DNA from: Paenibacillus sp. Soil522
GTDB taxonomy: Bacteria > Bacillota > Bacilli > Paenibacillales > Paenibacillaceae
Reading direction: 5' to 3'
DNA: 64,000 nt
Assembly (NCBI RefSeq): GCF_001428245.1
Contig: NZ_LMRV01000041.1
Location: forward strand, 1-64,000
Shown here: positions 1-9,103 of the stretch, piece by piece
Position numbering within the stretch: the stretch's first letter is position 1
How the letters are laid out: each line of letters starts with the position of its first letter
Program-made: the position numbers and the translations under genes
The notes under the pieces: model-generated
What the model was told of the DNA's origin: nothing
Seen by the model: the letters and a program-made list of their open reading frames with translations, nothing else
The model's database searches: none

Positions 1-132
1 GATTACAGGCGAAATTAAACGGCCTCAGTCCGATGGAATTTAGGACTAAGGCCGCATAACTGGTTTTTATTATTTGTACTGTCTACTTGACGGGGCGCAG
101 TTCATTGTGGGACAGCCCCTTCTTTGCGTATA

Positions 133-693
133 TTACCCTTCCACGCTCTCCTCCGGATCCAGCTTGCATTCCTCCAGCGTCAGCATCCTCGTGCGATGCT
201 TCCATTTGTGACCGATGAAGATAGCAAGAAATAGCGGTATTCCGATATAAGAAGCGATGATGTAGCCCCAGTCGATTCGGCCGTCCTCTAAAGCGCCGAC
301 AAACTATCCGCCGATTACGACGAGACAGAGCAGCATCGCGAGAATCGGACCGAAAGGGTACCATTTTGCCCGATAGGCCAAGTCCTCCAGCCTCCGCCCC
401 TATGCCACATACGCCTTGCGGAAGCGGTAATGACTGATCGCAATGCCTAGCCACACGATAAACCCTGACATCCCCGATGCGTTGAGCAGCCACACATATA
501 CAACTCCGTCGCCAAAAAACGAAGCGAGAAAAGCAAACATGCCGAGCGCGCCGGTCAGCAGCAGCGATGCCACCGGAATGCCGCGCTCATTCAGCCGAGC
601 CAGGAAACGCGGCGCTTTCCCCTCCTTCGCCAGCACCTAAAGCATTCGAGTCGAGGCATACATGCCTGAATTGTAAAAAAGGAGAAGATATCC
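133..693 (-). pseudogene. amino-acid permease, 3' part, broken
   Basis: One minus-strand frame reads as the C-terminal part of an APC-family amino-acid permease. It begins near YNSGMYASTRM and passes through VLAKEGKAPRFLARLNERGIP, then hydrophobic membrane segments and a polar C-terminal tail, ending at a TAA at 133-135. Three in-frame TAG codons interrupt it, at 637-639, 400-402 and 304-306. The N-terminal half is missing and is replaced by an unrelated germination-protein fragment. Intact members span about 450-480 residues with 12 helices and import amino acids across the membrane. This copy cannot make a transporter. The frame stays continuous across all three stops, so decay seems recent. 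Confidence 0.8.
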
Positions 694-1025
694 TGCGGTA
701 TGATGTCCTCAGCGGGACCGACCTCATGCGTAACGAGATCTTGTAGGGAAGCCTTCATATAGTTATAAATTTCACCTTGCATGAGTGTTTCGAAATAGAT
801 AGAGCAAGCCCTATGCTGCATTTCGGGGCCGTAAGACCAATGCCGGAATACGATGTCAGAATTTTTGGCGAATATGTCTTCCAGCTGACGGAGATTATCG
901 TCCAATTGAACACTGATCGGCTCTTTTGGCTGCTCGGTCGACGGATTTCCGTTCATCCCTGTCTGTCCGCTTGACTGCGCGTTCCCGCTTGGCTGCGAGG
1001 AAACGCCTGAAAGACTGTCACTCAT
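690..1025 (-). pseudogene. GerA-family spore germination protein, N-terminal fragment
   Basis: The fragment starts at ATG 1025 and has a low-complexity Ser/Gly/Gln N-terminus. It continues with LRQLEDIFAKNSDIVFRHW, then an SIYFETLMQG and LQDLVTHEVGP stretch typical of the soluble N-terminal domain of GerA-type germinant-receptor A subunits. Only about 110 residues of a family of roughly 500 remain. The membrane part and the rest are gone, and the reading passes out of frame into permease remains. An intact protein would sit in the spore inner membrane and take part in sensing germinants. The assignment rests on recalled family patterns. Confidence 0.7.
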
Positions 1026-2106
1026 GGAATATCACCCTGTTTTCGCTTTTCTCTTTGGTAATAGTATGGTTCTTATTGACAGTAACTATGCAGTTTTTTC
1101 CACGGGAGGGGAGAGTATAAAAGCCTTTGATCTAGATCAGCGCAGCTGCTACATAATATTGCTGTTAAGGGTTCCGACATTGGTGCTACCTCTTTTAAGG
1201 GCTGCTTTTTTATGCCTTAAGCATGGTTCTGGCTTGAGCCAGAGTCTTAATCTGGTTTCCATTTCGAAAGGTTCGGAGGGGATTCCGAATTAGCGTATGC
1301 CGATAAGTGATCGGTCAGCCGGCATCGGGCCGCCCATTCGGAGAGGGGTTCCGAATGATAACGCAACGGATAGCTTCGGCTTCAATTTCAAATGAAGTCA
1401 AAGACGAATGATCAAATATTCTAATCCCCCGGTTCACCATCCCTAAATCCCAAGCGACCCCGGAAATAGCATTCGGTTTCCACTTCGGATTTTTAACGGG
1501 ACTCGCAAGGAAGCTTAAAACCTCTGGGGTAACGCTCTAACATCATGGCGTTCTCCGCTTCCACTGGCGCTCCATCTTCGCAAACCATCATGTTCTACGA
1601 AGCAGATCGGAACCATGATTCCAATCCGCTATCTCTCCATTCCATCATCGTTCCAAAAGCATTCGAGGGTAGACCCTGAAAGCAAGACCTTTATAAGCAG
1701 CTCGAAGAAGAAAAGGCCCGTTTCGCAGACGTTCTCTCGCGTGCAGCCTTACCCTATTCCGCTTTTCAAAGACACAATCCTGTACCGTAGCCATCTCGTC
1801 GCATGGGAGCATAGAGAACCTCACAGCGCAAGGCGAAAAAAGGTTTTTGAGTAAAACGCTCAAAAACCTTTTTGTCGTCCCTTCGGGCAGCCTTGCCCTG
1901 CGAGAACCTATATGCTCTTAAATCTGCGACGGCTACGGTACACGAATGTTCTGTTCTTTGAAAACTACATACGGCAAGGCAAGGCAGCAAGCAAGAAAAC
2001 TGCTCACAAACCTTAAACATTTCGCTCCGCGGGGACCGGCAAACAGGTTCCGAATTTTAGGGGTTCAAGGGAAAAAGTCAAGCATGAAAGGGGGTGAAAA
2101 ACAGCT
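1026..2106. other. stretch without recognised genes
   Basis: About 1.1 kb in which no open frame has both a good ribosome site and a recognisable product. Short frames on both strands look like chance. Near 1211-1233 there is a small inverted repeat (TCTGGCT/AGCCAGA). The only strong structure is the hairpin at 1837-1873. The stretch separates the germination/permease remains from a plasmid-like gene block. Confidence 0.5.
1837..1873. terminator. perfect 15-bp hairpin, bidirectional terminator-like
   Basis: The arms 1837-1851 and 1859-1873 are perfectly complementary with a 7-nt loop. Each arm carries A5 or T5 runs, so either strand could end transcription here. No intact gene lies directly upstream on either strand. 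It may be a left-over of a lost gene or mark an element edge. Confidence 0.55.
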
Positions 2107-2304
2107 ATGGGCAATCGAGAGTTTGACGCGCTTTATCCGCGCCGGGAAACGGGGTTTGAATCTTCATATGATTTCGTTGATCTTGATTTTCCGTTTTATG
2201 AGGGGGACGTTTTCGAAATGGAGAACGACCTGCAGGGAAAGGAGGTGAAAACGGATGGACGAGCTTCTGAAGCGGATAGAGGAAGCGCGGCACAACATGC
2301 ATGA
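2107..2304 (+). CDS. small acidic protein, function unknown
   Basis: A 65-residue frame starting with ATG 2107 after a GGGGGTG ribosome site about 10 nt upstream. It is rich in Asp, Glu, Phe and Tyr in the first half, with no recognisable domain, signal peptide or membrane segment. Its last 50 nt overlap the start of the Spo0E-like gene in another frame. The strong ribosome site supports translation. The C-terminal part is compositionally different and may be non-functional. It heads a run of short plasmid-type genes. Function not recognised. Confidence 0.5.
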   Translation: MGNREFDALYPRRETGFESSYDFVDLDFPFYEGDVFEMENDLQGKEVKTDGRASEADRGSAAQHA

Positions 2305-2413
2305 ATTAGCCGAGCGGTACGGCTTAACTGCTCCCCAAGTGGTGGAACAGTCGCAAAAGTTGGACAAATTGCTAAACACCTACTATCAAATGAAAGCGAG
2401 GAAAAGCGCATGA
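2255..2413 (+). CDS. Spo0E-like aspartyl-phosphate phosphatase
   Basis: A 52-residue protein with ATG 2255 after a strong AGGAGGTG site at about 2239-2246. The pattern of two helices with SQKLDKLLNTYY near residues 33-44 matches the Spo0E family, whose SQxLD motif carries the catalytic Asp. Family members remove phosphate from response regulators such as Spo0A~P and so delay sporulation. Its TGA overlaps the ATG of the next gene (ATGA at 2410-2413), so the two are probably translated together. Finding it inside a plasmid-like block suggests a mobile element that tunes host development. The target is inference. Confidence 0.75.
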   Translation: MDELLKRIEEARHNMHELAERYGLTAPQVVEQSQKLDKLLNTYYQMKARKSA

Positions 2414-2691
2414 CGCATTTATTTTTCGGTAAATTTCCATTGGGACAAGTGGTTGCGACAACCGGAGTCATGAGAGCGACAAGCGAGAAAGACCGCATTT
2501 CAGCCCTTACACGGCATCAAAACGGCGATTGGGGCGATGTTTGCGCCGAGGATTGGGCACACAACAACGAAGCCTTAGAGAAGGGTTTTCGGCTCCTGTC
2601 GGCTTTCACAAGCGTGGGCGGCGTGAAGTTTTGGATTATCACAGAAGCCGACCGCAGCGTTTCGACTTTTCTTTTACCAGAAGAATATTAA
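2410..2691 (+). CDS. plasmid-type conserved protein, function unknown
   Basis: A 93-residue protein overlapping the Spo0E-like gene by 4 nt. It shows the recurrent layout of small proteins carried on plasmids and integrative elements: an N-terminal xFxLGQVVATxG-like start, a central RHQNGDWGDVCAEDWAHN segment, then FRLLSAF and a C-terminal ITEADRSVSTFLLPEEY. I recall this as a widespread uncharacterised plasmid family. No catalytic motif is evident. It is soluble and compact, and its length is typical of the family. It is followed by two hairpins. Confidence 0.7.
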   Translation: MTHLFFGKFPLGQVVATTGVMRATSEKDRISALTRHQNGDWGDVCAEDWAHNNEALEKGFRLLSAFTSVGGVKFWIITEADRSVSTFLLPEEY

Positions 2692-2693
2692 AA

Positions 2694-2751
2694 GCCGAGT
2701 TGCTTTAAAGGAGCAATTCGGCCGGGGTGAAGATTTTCGAGGCTTCACCCC
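2694..2751 (+). terminator. tandem hairpins downstream of the plasmid-type gene
   Basis: The first stem pairs 2694-2705 with 2711-2722 (GCCGAGTTGC/GCAATTCGGC, with G-U). The second pairs 2724-2732 with 2743-2751 (GGGGTGAAG/CTTCACCCC). Both lie immediately after the stop at 2691. There is no long U-run, so they could end or stabilise the transcript. Confidence 0.45.
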
Positions 2752-2785
2752 TCCATTATACCACGCGATAAGGGAGAGGGAACAT

Positions 2786-3091
2786 ATGAGCGTAAAAATT
2801 TATGAGATGGTAACCGAGCGGATTATAAAGCAGTTAGAAAAAGGCGTTGTGCCTTGGCGCAGACCTTGGCGAGTCGGTGCGGCGGTGAATTGGAAAACCC
2901 AAAAGCCGTACAGGGGCATTAATACGCTCTTGCTGGAGCCCGGAGAGTACGCGAGCTTTAAGCAGGTGACCGAAGCCGGGGGCAAGGTAAAGAAGGGTGA
3001 GAAGGGGCAAATCGTCGTGTTCTGGACGTGGCTAGAGAAAGAGGATGAAGAAAGCGGCGAAAGGTCGAAAATACCGTATTTGCGCTACTAA
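2786..3091 (+). pseudogene. ArdC-like antirestriction protein, truncated
   Basis: ATG 2786 follows a GGGAGAGG site. The 101 residues carry the ArdC N-terminal ssDNA-binding domain: the start SVKIYEMVTERIIKQLEKG, VPWRRPW, then NWKTQKPYRGINTLLL and a GGKVKKGEKG turn. Full ArdC proteins have about 290 residues with a C-terminal metallopeptidase-like domain. Here the frame stops right after IPYLRY, and a GC-rich repetitive segment follows. ArdC proteins protect incoming plasmid DNA from restriction. Whether the domain alone works is unknown. I judge it a truncation. Confidence 0.75.
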
Positions 3092-3213
3092 CGCGCCGGC
3101 CCCAATCGGGGGCCCCTCCCCGATCGAGGCCGGGGAGGGTTCCCGATAAAAAGTTGCGCCATGGGTTCAAGACCGTGCACGAGAAAATCAAAGAAATAGG
3201 AGAGATGATTCAA

Positions 3214-3516
3214 ATGGGAAAATGTTTCGCATCCTCGTATGAAACTTACAAAAATCTTGTATGGGCTGTTATCGAACATTCGCTTCAAATTGGATTCTTT
3301 AAAGCTGTGAAATCGGTAAAGACTTACGACATGATGACGATAACCGAAATACTCGATGTCGCGGACGTAACGCCGGAAATTTACGAAATAGATTGCATGA
3401 AGGCGTACATCCGCGAGTTGGAACTGCGCCGAAACTTAAACGAGGCCTACACCAAAAAACGGGAACAACATTTCAAACAACTTTTCTTGCATCACGATAT
3501 GGATAACGGCTATTAA
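3214..3516 (+). CDS. hypothetical protein of the plasmid-like block
   Basis: Start chosen at ATG 3214, 7-9 nt after AGGAGAG. ATG 3205 sits too close to that site, and the frame is open from 3154. About 100 residues, mostly helical, with a polar, charged C-terminal half (RELELRRNLNEAYTKKREQHF) and no membrane segment or known motif. It lies between the truncated ArdC and the PcfK-like gene in the same orientation. Function not recognised. Confidence 0.5.
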   Translation: MGKCFASSYETYKNLVWAVIEHSLQIGFFKAVKSVKTYDMMTITEILDVADVTPEIYEIDCMKAYIRELELRRNLNEAYTKKREQHFKQLFLHHDMDNGY

Positions 3517-3615
3517 AGGTCTTTGCAACCGCATCTAAACAGGAATTTCGGCCGCCCCAATCGGGGGCGGTGGTTCCCCATATTCGGATTCAAAACAAAA
3601 AACGGGTGGAGGAAT

Positions 3616-4035
3616 ATGATAATGACCGCAAAAGCCATTCAAAAAATTCAAGCGGAAATGGATGCCCATACGAATCATCCATATGTACAGGTGATTGGGA
3701 AATTCCTACTTCAAAATTTGCCCGATCATATCGACCTTGCGGAAAAGATCATGGAGGAAAAGAAGAGTATTGCCAGTAGCTTGGATGCCATGCGGAAGGT
3801 GGCAGTAAAAAAGAGGGTCGGCGATGTTGCGGTGCTGACGGATGAAGAAGGGTTTGAAGCGGTTCTTGCCTATTTTAAAAATCCGCTTCCTATCGTCCAG
3901 GCTGCTCCTGTTCGAACTTCGCAACCCTCACCAGCCGTACCCCCAAAACGTGTAGCTGCTGAACCGATCAAGAAGTCAAACAAGAAAGCGGACTCCGGGC
4001 AGCTCACGCTAGATCTATTTTTGGGAGGGATGTAA
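3616..4035 (+). CDS. PcfK-like protein
   Basis: Start at ATG 3616 with a GGTGGAGG site 5 nt away. The open frame begins further upstream at 3523 without one. The 139-residue protein has an N-terminal helical part beginning TAKAIQKIQAEMDAH, a Pro/Ala/Lys linker near residues 95-125 and a C-terminal LTLDLFLGGM tail. Its place directly before a PcfJ-like gene (2-bp gap) matches the pcfJ/pcfK neighbourhood known from enterococcal conjugative plasmid pCF10. The exact role of PcfK is not established. Assignment is from sequence pattern plus context. Confidence 0.65.
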   Translation: MIMTAKAIQKIQAEMDAHTNHPYVQVIGKFLLQNLPDHIDLAEKIMEEKKSIASSLDAMRKVAVKKRVGDVAVLTDEEGFEAVLAYFKNPLPIVQAAPVRTSQPSPAVPPKRVAAEPIKKSNKKADSGQLTLDLFLGGM

Positions 4036-4037
4036 CG

Positions 4038-5576
4038 ATGACGGAACTAACCTCTACTGAAAAGCATCGTATTTTTGCTCATTTTCCGCAAAAAATCAGC
4101 AAAGCAATCGTGGCTTATGCTACCGATGTCGCGCTGATTTCGAGCCGATATCTCTTCACGCGGCGTCACGGGGGCTTTCAATTCGGGTTCTGCACCCATT
4201 GCCAGAAAGAGTATCTGACCGAAAAACTGAAACATGGAGACGAAACGGTTTGCAAAAAATGCGGTTCGACATGCAAGGTGAAAGCGAGTGGAATGGGAAG
4301 GAAAGCCATGGTTGATCAAGCGTACTTCACGTTTTACGAGAAATCCGTTCTCCATCCGGAAGCGATCACGGCGCGAGGAATTTTAGTTGCCCGCGATTAC
4401 AGCGGAGATTACCGGGAAACGAAAACGGAGTATCGCGTTGAATATATGTATCTTTTTGAACCGGGGAACTATGTGCTGCTTGAAAATAGATGGGGGAAAT
4501 GGTTTAAGCGGATACAGGTCTTTTCCGATTACCCTCCATCCATGGTAAACAGGCGTACAACGGTTTGCCGGGCAAGTATAGAGGAAGCCGTAAAGGGTAC
4601 GCCTTTTCAGTACAGCACTTGGGAAAGGTATTTTGATCGAAATGGGGATATGATCCGTTTTTTTCAACGTTACGTGCAGTATCCGAGCATCGAGTACATT
4701 ACCAAGGCAGGGTTTCAGCATATCGTCCAAGCGAAACTGACAGGCGATAAAACATACGGCGTTATCAACTGGAGGGGCAAGACGCTGCCGAAAGTCATGC
4801 GACTTTCTAAAAAGGAGCTTCGTGACATTAAAGATCACGGGCTTACCTTAAAGGCAATGGACTTACACTATTTCCATGTTTCAAAAAAACGTGGTTCTCA
4901 GATCACGATGACCGATGCCAGTCTTCTTGGCGCACTTGGAGAAGAGTACTATGCAACGGAAATCGAGAAACTGCTCTCACTTACTTCTATGGATCAAATC
5001 AATCGTTACATCCTCAAACAACTGCGAAGAGAAGGGAAACATTATCGGTCGGCAACGACCGTTTTAACCGCATGGCGCGATTATTTAAAGGACTGCCAAA
5101 CGCTTGAAATGGATTTATCCAAAGATTCTATTTTGTTTCCGAACGATTTGTATGCCGCCCATCAAAAAACGATCATGAAGGTCAAGATTAAAGCGGACTT
5201 ATCGCTGAATATCAAAATAGCGGCAAGGCTCCCTGAACTTCAAGCGTTTCATTTCACGGACAGCAAATTTTTCTTGCGTCCGGCCAGAGACAGTATAGAG
5301 CTGTTTGAAGAAGGGAAAGCACTGCAGCATTGCGTCAGCGGATACGCGGAGAAGTATGCAGAGGGAAAATCAAATATCTTCTTTATCCGGAAGATTGATC
5401 AGCCAGATATGCCCTTTTACACGATGGAAGTCATTGACCAGAAGATTATTCAAGTTTGTGGCATGAAGAATTGTCACCCAACAGATGAAGTCCAATCATT
5501 CATTCAAGCATTTGCAGAAGAAAAACTAAGAAGTCGTAAGTCAGGCAAAAAAGCAGAGATGTCGGCAACGGCATAG
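4038..5576 (+). CDS. PcfJ-like protein
   Basis: 512 residues, ATG 4038 after GGGAGGG. It has a zinc-ribbon-like cluster near residues 52-80 (CTHCQ...CKKCG) and a long middle part rich in aromatic and basic residues. A C-terminal region carries FEEGKALQHCVSGYAEKYAEG and FYTMEVIDQKIIQVCGMKN. The last two stretches are the recurrent core of the PcfJ domain family found on plasmids and integrative elements of Bacillota. No enzymatic role is established. Length and layout look complete. It forms a unit with the PcfK-like gene. Confidence 0.8.
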   Translation: MTELTSTEKHRIFAHFPQKISKAIVAYATDVALISSRYLFTRRHGGFQFGFCTHCQKEYLTEKLKHGDETVCKKCGSTCKVKASGMGRKAMVDQAYFTFYEKSVLHPEAITARGILVARDYSGDYRETKTEYRVEYMYLFEPGNYVLLENRWGKWFKRIQVFSDYPPSMVNRRTTVCRASIEEAVKGTPFQYSTWERYFDRNGDMIRFFQRYVQYPSIEYITKAGFQHIVQAKLTGDKTYGVINWRGKTLPKVMRLSKKELRDIKDHGLTLKAMDLHYFHVSKKRGSQITMTDASLLGALGEEYYATEIEKLLSLTSMDQINRYILKQLRREGKHYRSATTVLTAWRDYLKDCQTLEMDLSKDSILFPNDLYAAHQKTIMKVKIKADLSLNIKIAARLPELQAFHFTDSKFFLRPARDSIELFEEGKALQHCVSGYAEKYAEGKSNIFFIRKIDQPDMPFYTMEVIDQKIIQVCGMKNCHPTDEVQSFIQAFAEEKLRSRKSGKKAEMSATA

Positions 5577-5670
5577 ACGAGATCTGGTATGGATGCGAAT
5601 GATGCAATACGTGGAATAGCAGGCGTTCTGCCAGCATGTATGGTTGAAGTGGAACAATGAATCAACTCGC

Positions 5671-5697
5671 CCGCCGGGGAAATTATTTCGGCGGGTG
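5671..5697 (+). terminator. GC-rich hairpin before the zinc-ribbon gene
   Basis: CCCGCC at 5670-5675 pairs with GGCGGG at 5690-5695 across a 14-nt loop, downstream of the PcfJ-like gene. No clear U-run follows. It may be a weak terminator or attenuator ahead of ATG 5726. Confidence 0.35.
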
Positions 5698-5725
5698 TCT
5701 TAAAACAAACAGGGAGGATACGCCA

Positions 5726-6247
5726 ATGCAAACATGCCCATATTGCGGCTTAGCGCTTGTTTTTGATGCAGACCACTATTACTGCACGTTTTGTCAGATG
5801 ACGATTGCTTCGGCTGACGTCCAGCAGGATGGGGGCCGGAAGCCTATTACGGCCGATCCGTTTGTTTGCGCCGACTATGTGGAGCTCTCCACACCGGAAT
5901 TGATGGAGAAGTCTACGACTTTTTTGATTTACTTGCTGCGGCTGGTCCGGAAGGAGAGGAAGAACCAATATAACTATCTGCGACTTTTTAATAAGGTGAT
6001 GGATACCGGTTCAAATGAGTATCTGGAAGCCGCACAAGAATCGGGGAAAACGTATGAATGGTGGACACGCAAAGCTTGGGTGATTGAAAATATTTTGAGG
6101 GATCGGATGGCGACGTTTCCGGTGCGTGTGACGGACTATTATTTGAGCGGTTTGATCGATCATATCCAGACATATAATCAAAAGCCCATGTTTCTGATCA
6201 GGAAGGGGGACCGCCAACAAAACGCGAGTTCCGTACGGCCAAGATGA
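5726..6247 (+). CDS. zinc-ribbon protein, function unknown
   Basis: Start at ATG 5726 with AGGGAGG about 8 nt upstream. The open frame extends further upstream to 5657 without such support. The 173 residues begin with a compact two-CxxC ribbon (CPYCG...CTFCQ, residues 3-22), followed by a helical charged domain. The last 15 residues (after KPMFLIRKGD) are Gln/Ser/Arg-rich and may come from a recombination joint, because unrelated ATPase remains begin just downstream at 6270. Likely a nucleic-acid-binding accessory protein of the plasmid-like block. That role is inference. Confidence 0.55.
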   Translation: MQTCPYCGLALVFDADHYYCTFCQMTIASADVQQDGGRKPITADPFVCADYVELSTPELMEKSTTFLIYLLRLVRKERKNQYNYLRLFNKVMDTGSNEYLEAAQESGKTYEWWTRKAWVIENILRDRMATFPVRVTDYYLSGLIDHIQTYNQKPMFLIRKGDRQQNASSVRPR

Positions 6248-6269
6248 AAGGGGGTTTTCTCCGGGCGGA

Positions 6270-7614
6270 CTAAAATGGTTTCCGTGGAAAGGGTGGTGTA
6301 CCTTATCGCGCCGCCTTCGATCCATTGCGATTTTACGCGATGCGGTTAATGTAGGCGCGTATGTATTTTACGAAGTCCGCATGTTAATCGACGACGTAAT
6401 CGCTGGCGTAGAGAAAACGTTCTTTCATGGTAACGGACCGCGTGCCAAAACGGAACGCCCGACGTTCCTTAATCCAGAGCGTGCGGAATTACTCGTTAAC
6501 GGCGATCTCTCCGCTATGACGAAGAACAAACGCAATCTGCCCGTTTTCAAAACGTCGATACGATACGCGGTCACGGCAGCGGATGAGGTTAAGCGCGGCA
6601 TGTTGGCGCGGTCAGTGGCGGGCGCGTACGGTGGGCTGGCGGGCGATAACAAGCGATCCGCGTCCATATACGGAGCATGAGCGTCGATGAACTCGGCAAA
6701 TTAACGCAGTTACCGACGGCCGAACTGCAGGCGGATTATGCGGAGTGATGGCCACGAACCGCCGCGTCGAGATCGAGCTGCCGCGCGTGTTCTTAGATGA
6801 TAGCGGAATACTCGTGGGCACGGCTACGGATAGGGGGACGGTGTATAGCATACACATTCCGACATTCGACGTCGATATCTGGCGCGACTACGATAAAATG
6901 TCCGATGGTATGCAGGCGCAGAAATACGCACCGGTAGCACGGCGGATCGGGCAGATTATGAACAGCGAATTTTTACGTCCGCTATTCTGCCAGTCGCCGG
7001 ATACGCGCGTAGATTTATTCCGCTGGATTAGCGAAGGCAAAGTCGTGTTATTCCGCGTGCCGACCGGTAAGATATCGGAGCGCGCTGTACAAATCCTTGC
7101 CTACTGGCTGACGCTTAACGTATTCCTCGTTAAGGTAGCGCTAGGCGGGCGTGGTGCCGGTACGTATCTTGTGTTAAACGAACCGCACCAGTTTCTATCG
7201 GACGGCCTCGTTCATTTTATGGAGCACATGTTATCGGAGGGACTGAAGTACCGCATGGCGCCCGTTATCATCTTCCATCACTTCACGCAGTTCAAACGTT
7301 ACAGCGGATTTGTCGATATGATGATGGCAGCGAGCGCGAATTGGCACGTATATAAGAATACGAATGCCGGCGTATACGAGCGGCTGATGCCGTACTTATC
7401 TCGCAACGCGTTCGAAACTACGAAGCGGTTTCAGTTTATCGGCGTGTGGCTGAACGTTGCAGGTGAGTATGAAGCGCCATTCGTTGCGGATGCATTACCG
7501 ATAGTTGGTATGCGGTATAAGGCGGAGAAGGAGCGGAAGGGAGCAGGGTTTGGTCGCCCGATTACGGAAGTGTTAGCGCAGATTAAACGTCGAAACGCGG
7601 AGGCTCGCGGTTGA
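6270..7614 (+). pseudogene. HerA/VirD4-type ATPase, frameshifted and deleted
   Basis: Three frames together resemble a conjugation-type pumping ATPase. Piece one (about 6270-6679) reads ILRDAVNVGAYVFYEVR...FFHGNGPRAKTERP. Piece two (6677-6748) reads DELGKLTQLPTAELQADY. Piece three (6745-7614, 289 residues) has ELPRVFLDDSGILVG, then passes directly from IHIPTFDVD to later parts. It shows the Walker-B-like strand TYLVLNEPHQFL and a C-terminal FIGVWLNVAGEYEAPFV. The segment that should hold the Walker A P-loop is absent, and the Walker B acid reads Asn. Frameshifts and the deletion make an active ATPase unlikely. Base usage is CG-richer than its neighbours. Confidence 0.65.
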
Positions 7615-7978
7615 CTCGTCCACCCCGCGTATTTAATGGGCTCATTTTATATCATCCTTTGGCGCTGTTTGGATCCCACAGCTCGTTCAGTCGGGCTGGC
7701 CAAGCGAACGACCGGCTCTAAGCCGGGCAAGATCGTCCCGTCTAAGACCCGGTAGGTTCCATTGGCCAGCTTTTCCTCCTTTACGTTCCGAAGCTTTCAG
7801 AAAAATATAGTCTCAGTACCAAACCACCTGTAGAAAGAAAATAAAGTAGCCGGTGCCGGTTAAGAATGCCTATAGCTTCCAATTGCAGTATTGTACGCTT
7901 TCATTGTTTCCTATTCAATTTTCGGTTTGTGAAGAGTTCAAATATCCTATGCCGTGCAGGCATTCAATCAAAAAAACA
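7615..7978. other. gap with a possible minus-strand remnant
   Basis: No intact gene. On the minus strand from about 7790 to 7647, a frame reads EEKLANGTYRVLDGTILPG then LEPVVRLASPTERAVG before a stop. This looks protein-like but is unassigned. The rest, to the terminator, shows nothing I recognise. Confidence 0.35.
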
Positions 7979-8017
7979 AAGCGGTTGTCCCGGTATAATC
8001 TCCGGTACAACCGCTTC
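7979..8017 (-). terminator. terminator of the LacI-family gene
   Basis: AAGCGGTTGT pairs with ACAACCGCTT around a short CCGG-based inner stem. It lies 27 nt beyond the stop of the minus-strand regulator. The minus-strand transcript would end in a T-rich tail. Confidence 0.7.
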
Positions 8018-8043
8018 TTAGACTCTAAGGATCTCATGGTAAA

Positions 8044-9045
8044 TTATCTTCGTCTAAACTTGGAGCTTTTTCTTTCGATCAAGGTGGGTTCCATCATAAT
8101 ATTTACCAGACTGGTGGGGGGCACCTCTTGATTGATACGGTTCAGGAGTATTTCAAAACTAGTCTTTACCATTTCCCCAATTGGTTGATGAATGCTTGAA
8201 ATCTCCATGATTTTCGCCAGATACGTATCATCAAAACCAATGATGCTAACGTCTTCGGGAACCCGAATTTGTCTTTTCTCCGCGGCTTTCATGAACTCAA
8301 GGGCCATGATGTCATTTTCCGCGAATAGACATGTAAATTCAAGCTTTTCCGACTTATCCAAATATTTTTCGATATATCTGCGAATCATAATGTTGTCATT
8401 AGAAGATTCAACTAGCAGGAAGTTTTTTGGGTCAAACGTAAAGCCGTTTTCTTGCAAAACGCTTTCGAAACCGTAAAATTTTTCGTCGTCTCGTATCGCT
8501 CCAATGTATCCAAATGTCTTGTGTCCTGAATGAATGAAGCTTTCCCCGGCCAATTTGCCTGCTTGAAGATGATTGAGTCCGACACTGTCGAGCATTTTTT
8601 TATTATTGTTGGTTATCACAACGGTAGGGATATCCAATTTTGAAATCCTCTCAAGGTTAAAATCACTTGAAGGCACGATGATGATCCCATCTACCTGCCG
8701 GGAAACAAAGTTTTGTATGTTCTCCCATTCCGTCACCGGATTGTATTTGGAGTTGTGAAAGAGAATATTGTACCCGTTCTTCCTCGCTTCAAGCTCCAGC
8801 GAATCAATGATATCCACAAAATAAGGATTGTCGATCTCCCTTATGCTTATGCCAATAATGTTCGTACTGCTTCTTTTCAGCGCTTGAGCCGCTTTATTGG
8901 GAACATAACCAACCTCTTCAACCACTTTCATAACGGAATTGACGATTTCTTCGCTGACTCCTTTATGGCCATTAAGGACCCGGGATACGGTCGGTTGGGA
9001 CACTTTCGCCTTTTTGGCTATGTCCTTCATAGTCATTTTTGCCAT
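8044..9045 (-). CDS. LacI/GalR-family transcription regulator
   Basis: 333 residues. ATG 9045 is preceded on the minus strand by AAAGGAG. The N-terminal helix-turn-helix reads MKDIAKKAKVSQPTVSRVLNG (residues about 6-26), followed by the hinge YVPNKAAQALKRSS and a periplasmic-binding-protein-like sensor domain with IIGISIREIDNPYF and VSIIGFDD near residues 240-250. Length is standard. It is divergent from the sugar transporter and fructosidase operon, so it very probably represses that operon in response to a carbohydrate. Near-palindromes with an AATACG core between the two genes are candidate operators. The ligand is not predictable from sequence alone. Confidence 0.92.
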   Translation of the reverse strand: MAKMTMKDIAKKAKVSQPTVSRVLNGHKGVSEEIVNSVMKVVEEVGYVPNKAAQALKRSSTNIIGISIREIDNPYFVDIIDSLELEARKNGYNILFHNSKYNPVTEWENIQNFVSRQVDGIIIVPSSDFNLERISKLDIPTVVITNNNKKMLDSVGLNHLQAGKLAGESFIHSGHKTFGYIGAIRDDEKFYGFESVLQENGFTFDPKNFLLVESSNDNIMIRRYIEKYLDKSEKLEFTCLFAENDIMALEFMKAAEKRQIRVPEDVSIIGFDDTYLAKIMEISSIHQPIGEMVKTSFEILLNRINQEVPPTSLVNIMMEPTLIERKSSKFRRR

Positions 9046-9103
9046 CGGAATGAGCTCCTTTCAGAGTTACTATATCATAAAACCAAGTGCAATAATATAT
9101 TCT

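Noticed and set aside
1100..1500. T-box or other riboswitch leader
   Set aside because: No T-box sequence, no convincing specifier stem and no gene directly downstream.
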